Part shown: positions 14,806 to 14,911 of the stretch, in pieces
Layout of the letters: the number at the start of each line of letters is the position of its first letter
How positions within the stretch are numbered: position 1 is the first letter of the stretch
Assembly (NCBI GenBank): GCA_037443425.1
Contig: JBBIOI010000083.1
Location: 1 to 14,911, forward strand
Reading direction: 5' to 3'
Length of the DNA stretch: 14,911 nt
Source of the DNA: JBBIOI01 sp037443425
GTDB taxonomy: Bacteria > Desulfobacterota > BSN033 > UBA1163
Notes under the pieces: model-generated
Databases searched by the model: none
Seen by the model: the letters and a program-made list of their open reading frames with translations, nothing else
What the model was told of the DNA's origin: nothing
Translations under genes and position numbers: made by a program

Positions 14806-14911
14806 TTATAAATTAAACTTACCAACTATTATACAGGTATGGCCTCCACCATATCCTAACGCATTTATTAAAGCAATGTTTACCTTTTTATATCTATAGT
14901 GATTTGGTACA
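14806..14911 (-). CDS. Beta-ketoacyl-ACP synthase family protein, C-terminal end only
   Basis: Only the last 34 codons are in the window; the gene enters from the right edge and stops with TAA at 14806-14808. The visible end reads VNIALINALGYGGGHTCIIVG, the final strand pair and glycine-rich loop (NxxGxGG) of thiolase-fold ketosynthases such as FabF. The residue after the double glycine region, usually asparagine in FabF, appears as histidine in GGGHT. The active-site cysteine and histidines lie outside the window, so activity cannot be judged. It is 14 bp upstream of the sensor kinase gene in the same direction. FabF-type fatty-acid elongation or a specialised acyl pathway are both possible. 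Confidence 0.7.
   Translation of the reverse strand, partial: VPNHYRYKKVNIALINALGYGGGHTCIIVGKFNL

Noticed and set aside
14409..14816. Plus-strand open frames at 14409-14627 and 14631-14816
   Set aside because: They are shadows of the membrane domain of the sensor kinase and show no ribosome sites or recognisable domains.

Overview
This is a low-GC (about one third G+C by eye) stretch of a bacterial chromosome. The gene set fits an anaerobic or microaerophilic diderm: a ferredoxin-dependent 2-oxoacid oxidoreductase, system II cytochrome c maturation, NtrC-type sigma-54 signalling and HD-GYP output. The style recalls Desulfobacterota or Nitrospirota-like lineages, but I cannot assign a taxon. 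Nothing mobile, no CRISPR array, and no rRNA or tRNA was seen.

Left part (1-3420, minus strand). A primary sigma factor gene (rpoD) runs off the left edge. Its leader contains a sigma-70-like promoter and a strong terminator-like hairpin whose T-tract ends 7 bp before the start codon. Upstream of it are two overlapping genes: an ArsA/Get3-like ATPase and a class I aminotransferase.

Middle part (3421-6533, plus strand). A 90-bp divergent promoter region separates the ArsA/Get3 gene from a compact operon. The operon encodes the delta, alpha, beta and gamma subunits of a Vor/Kor-type 2-oxoacid:ferredoxin oxidoreductase, with overlapping genes, followed by a tandem-ACT-domain protein that may sense a related amino acid. 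The operon meets ccsB (minus strand) tail to tail with only 5 bp between the stop codons.

Right part (7502-14911, minus strand). This is a signalling block. Reading in the direction of transcription, it has the 3' end of a beta-ketoacyl synthase gene, a membrane 7TM-GAF histidine kinase, a chimeric protein, an NtrC-type response regulator, a 277-bp gap, a REC-HD-GYP response regulator and a conserved-looking hypothetical protein with a CxxC pair. The chimeric protein joins a degenerate sigma-54-activator AAA+ domain to a degenerate histidine kinase core. The gap carries an excellent sigma-54 promoter match and a palindrome about 100 bp upstream of the predicted start site. A plausible model is: kinase to NtrC regulator, then sigma-54 promoter, then REC-HD-GYP plus the hypothetical protein, with the chimera as an adaptor or modulator.

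The most unusual item is the chimera at 11073-12614. Each half resembles one flanking gene, and each half has lost catalytic residues, yet the reading frame is intact over 513 codons.
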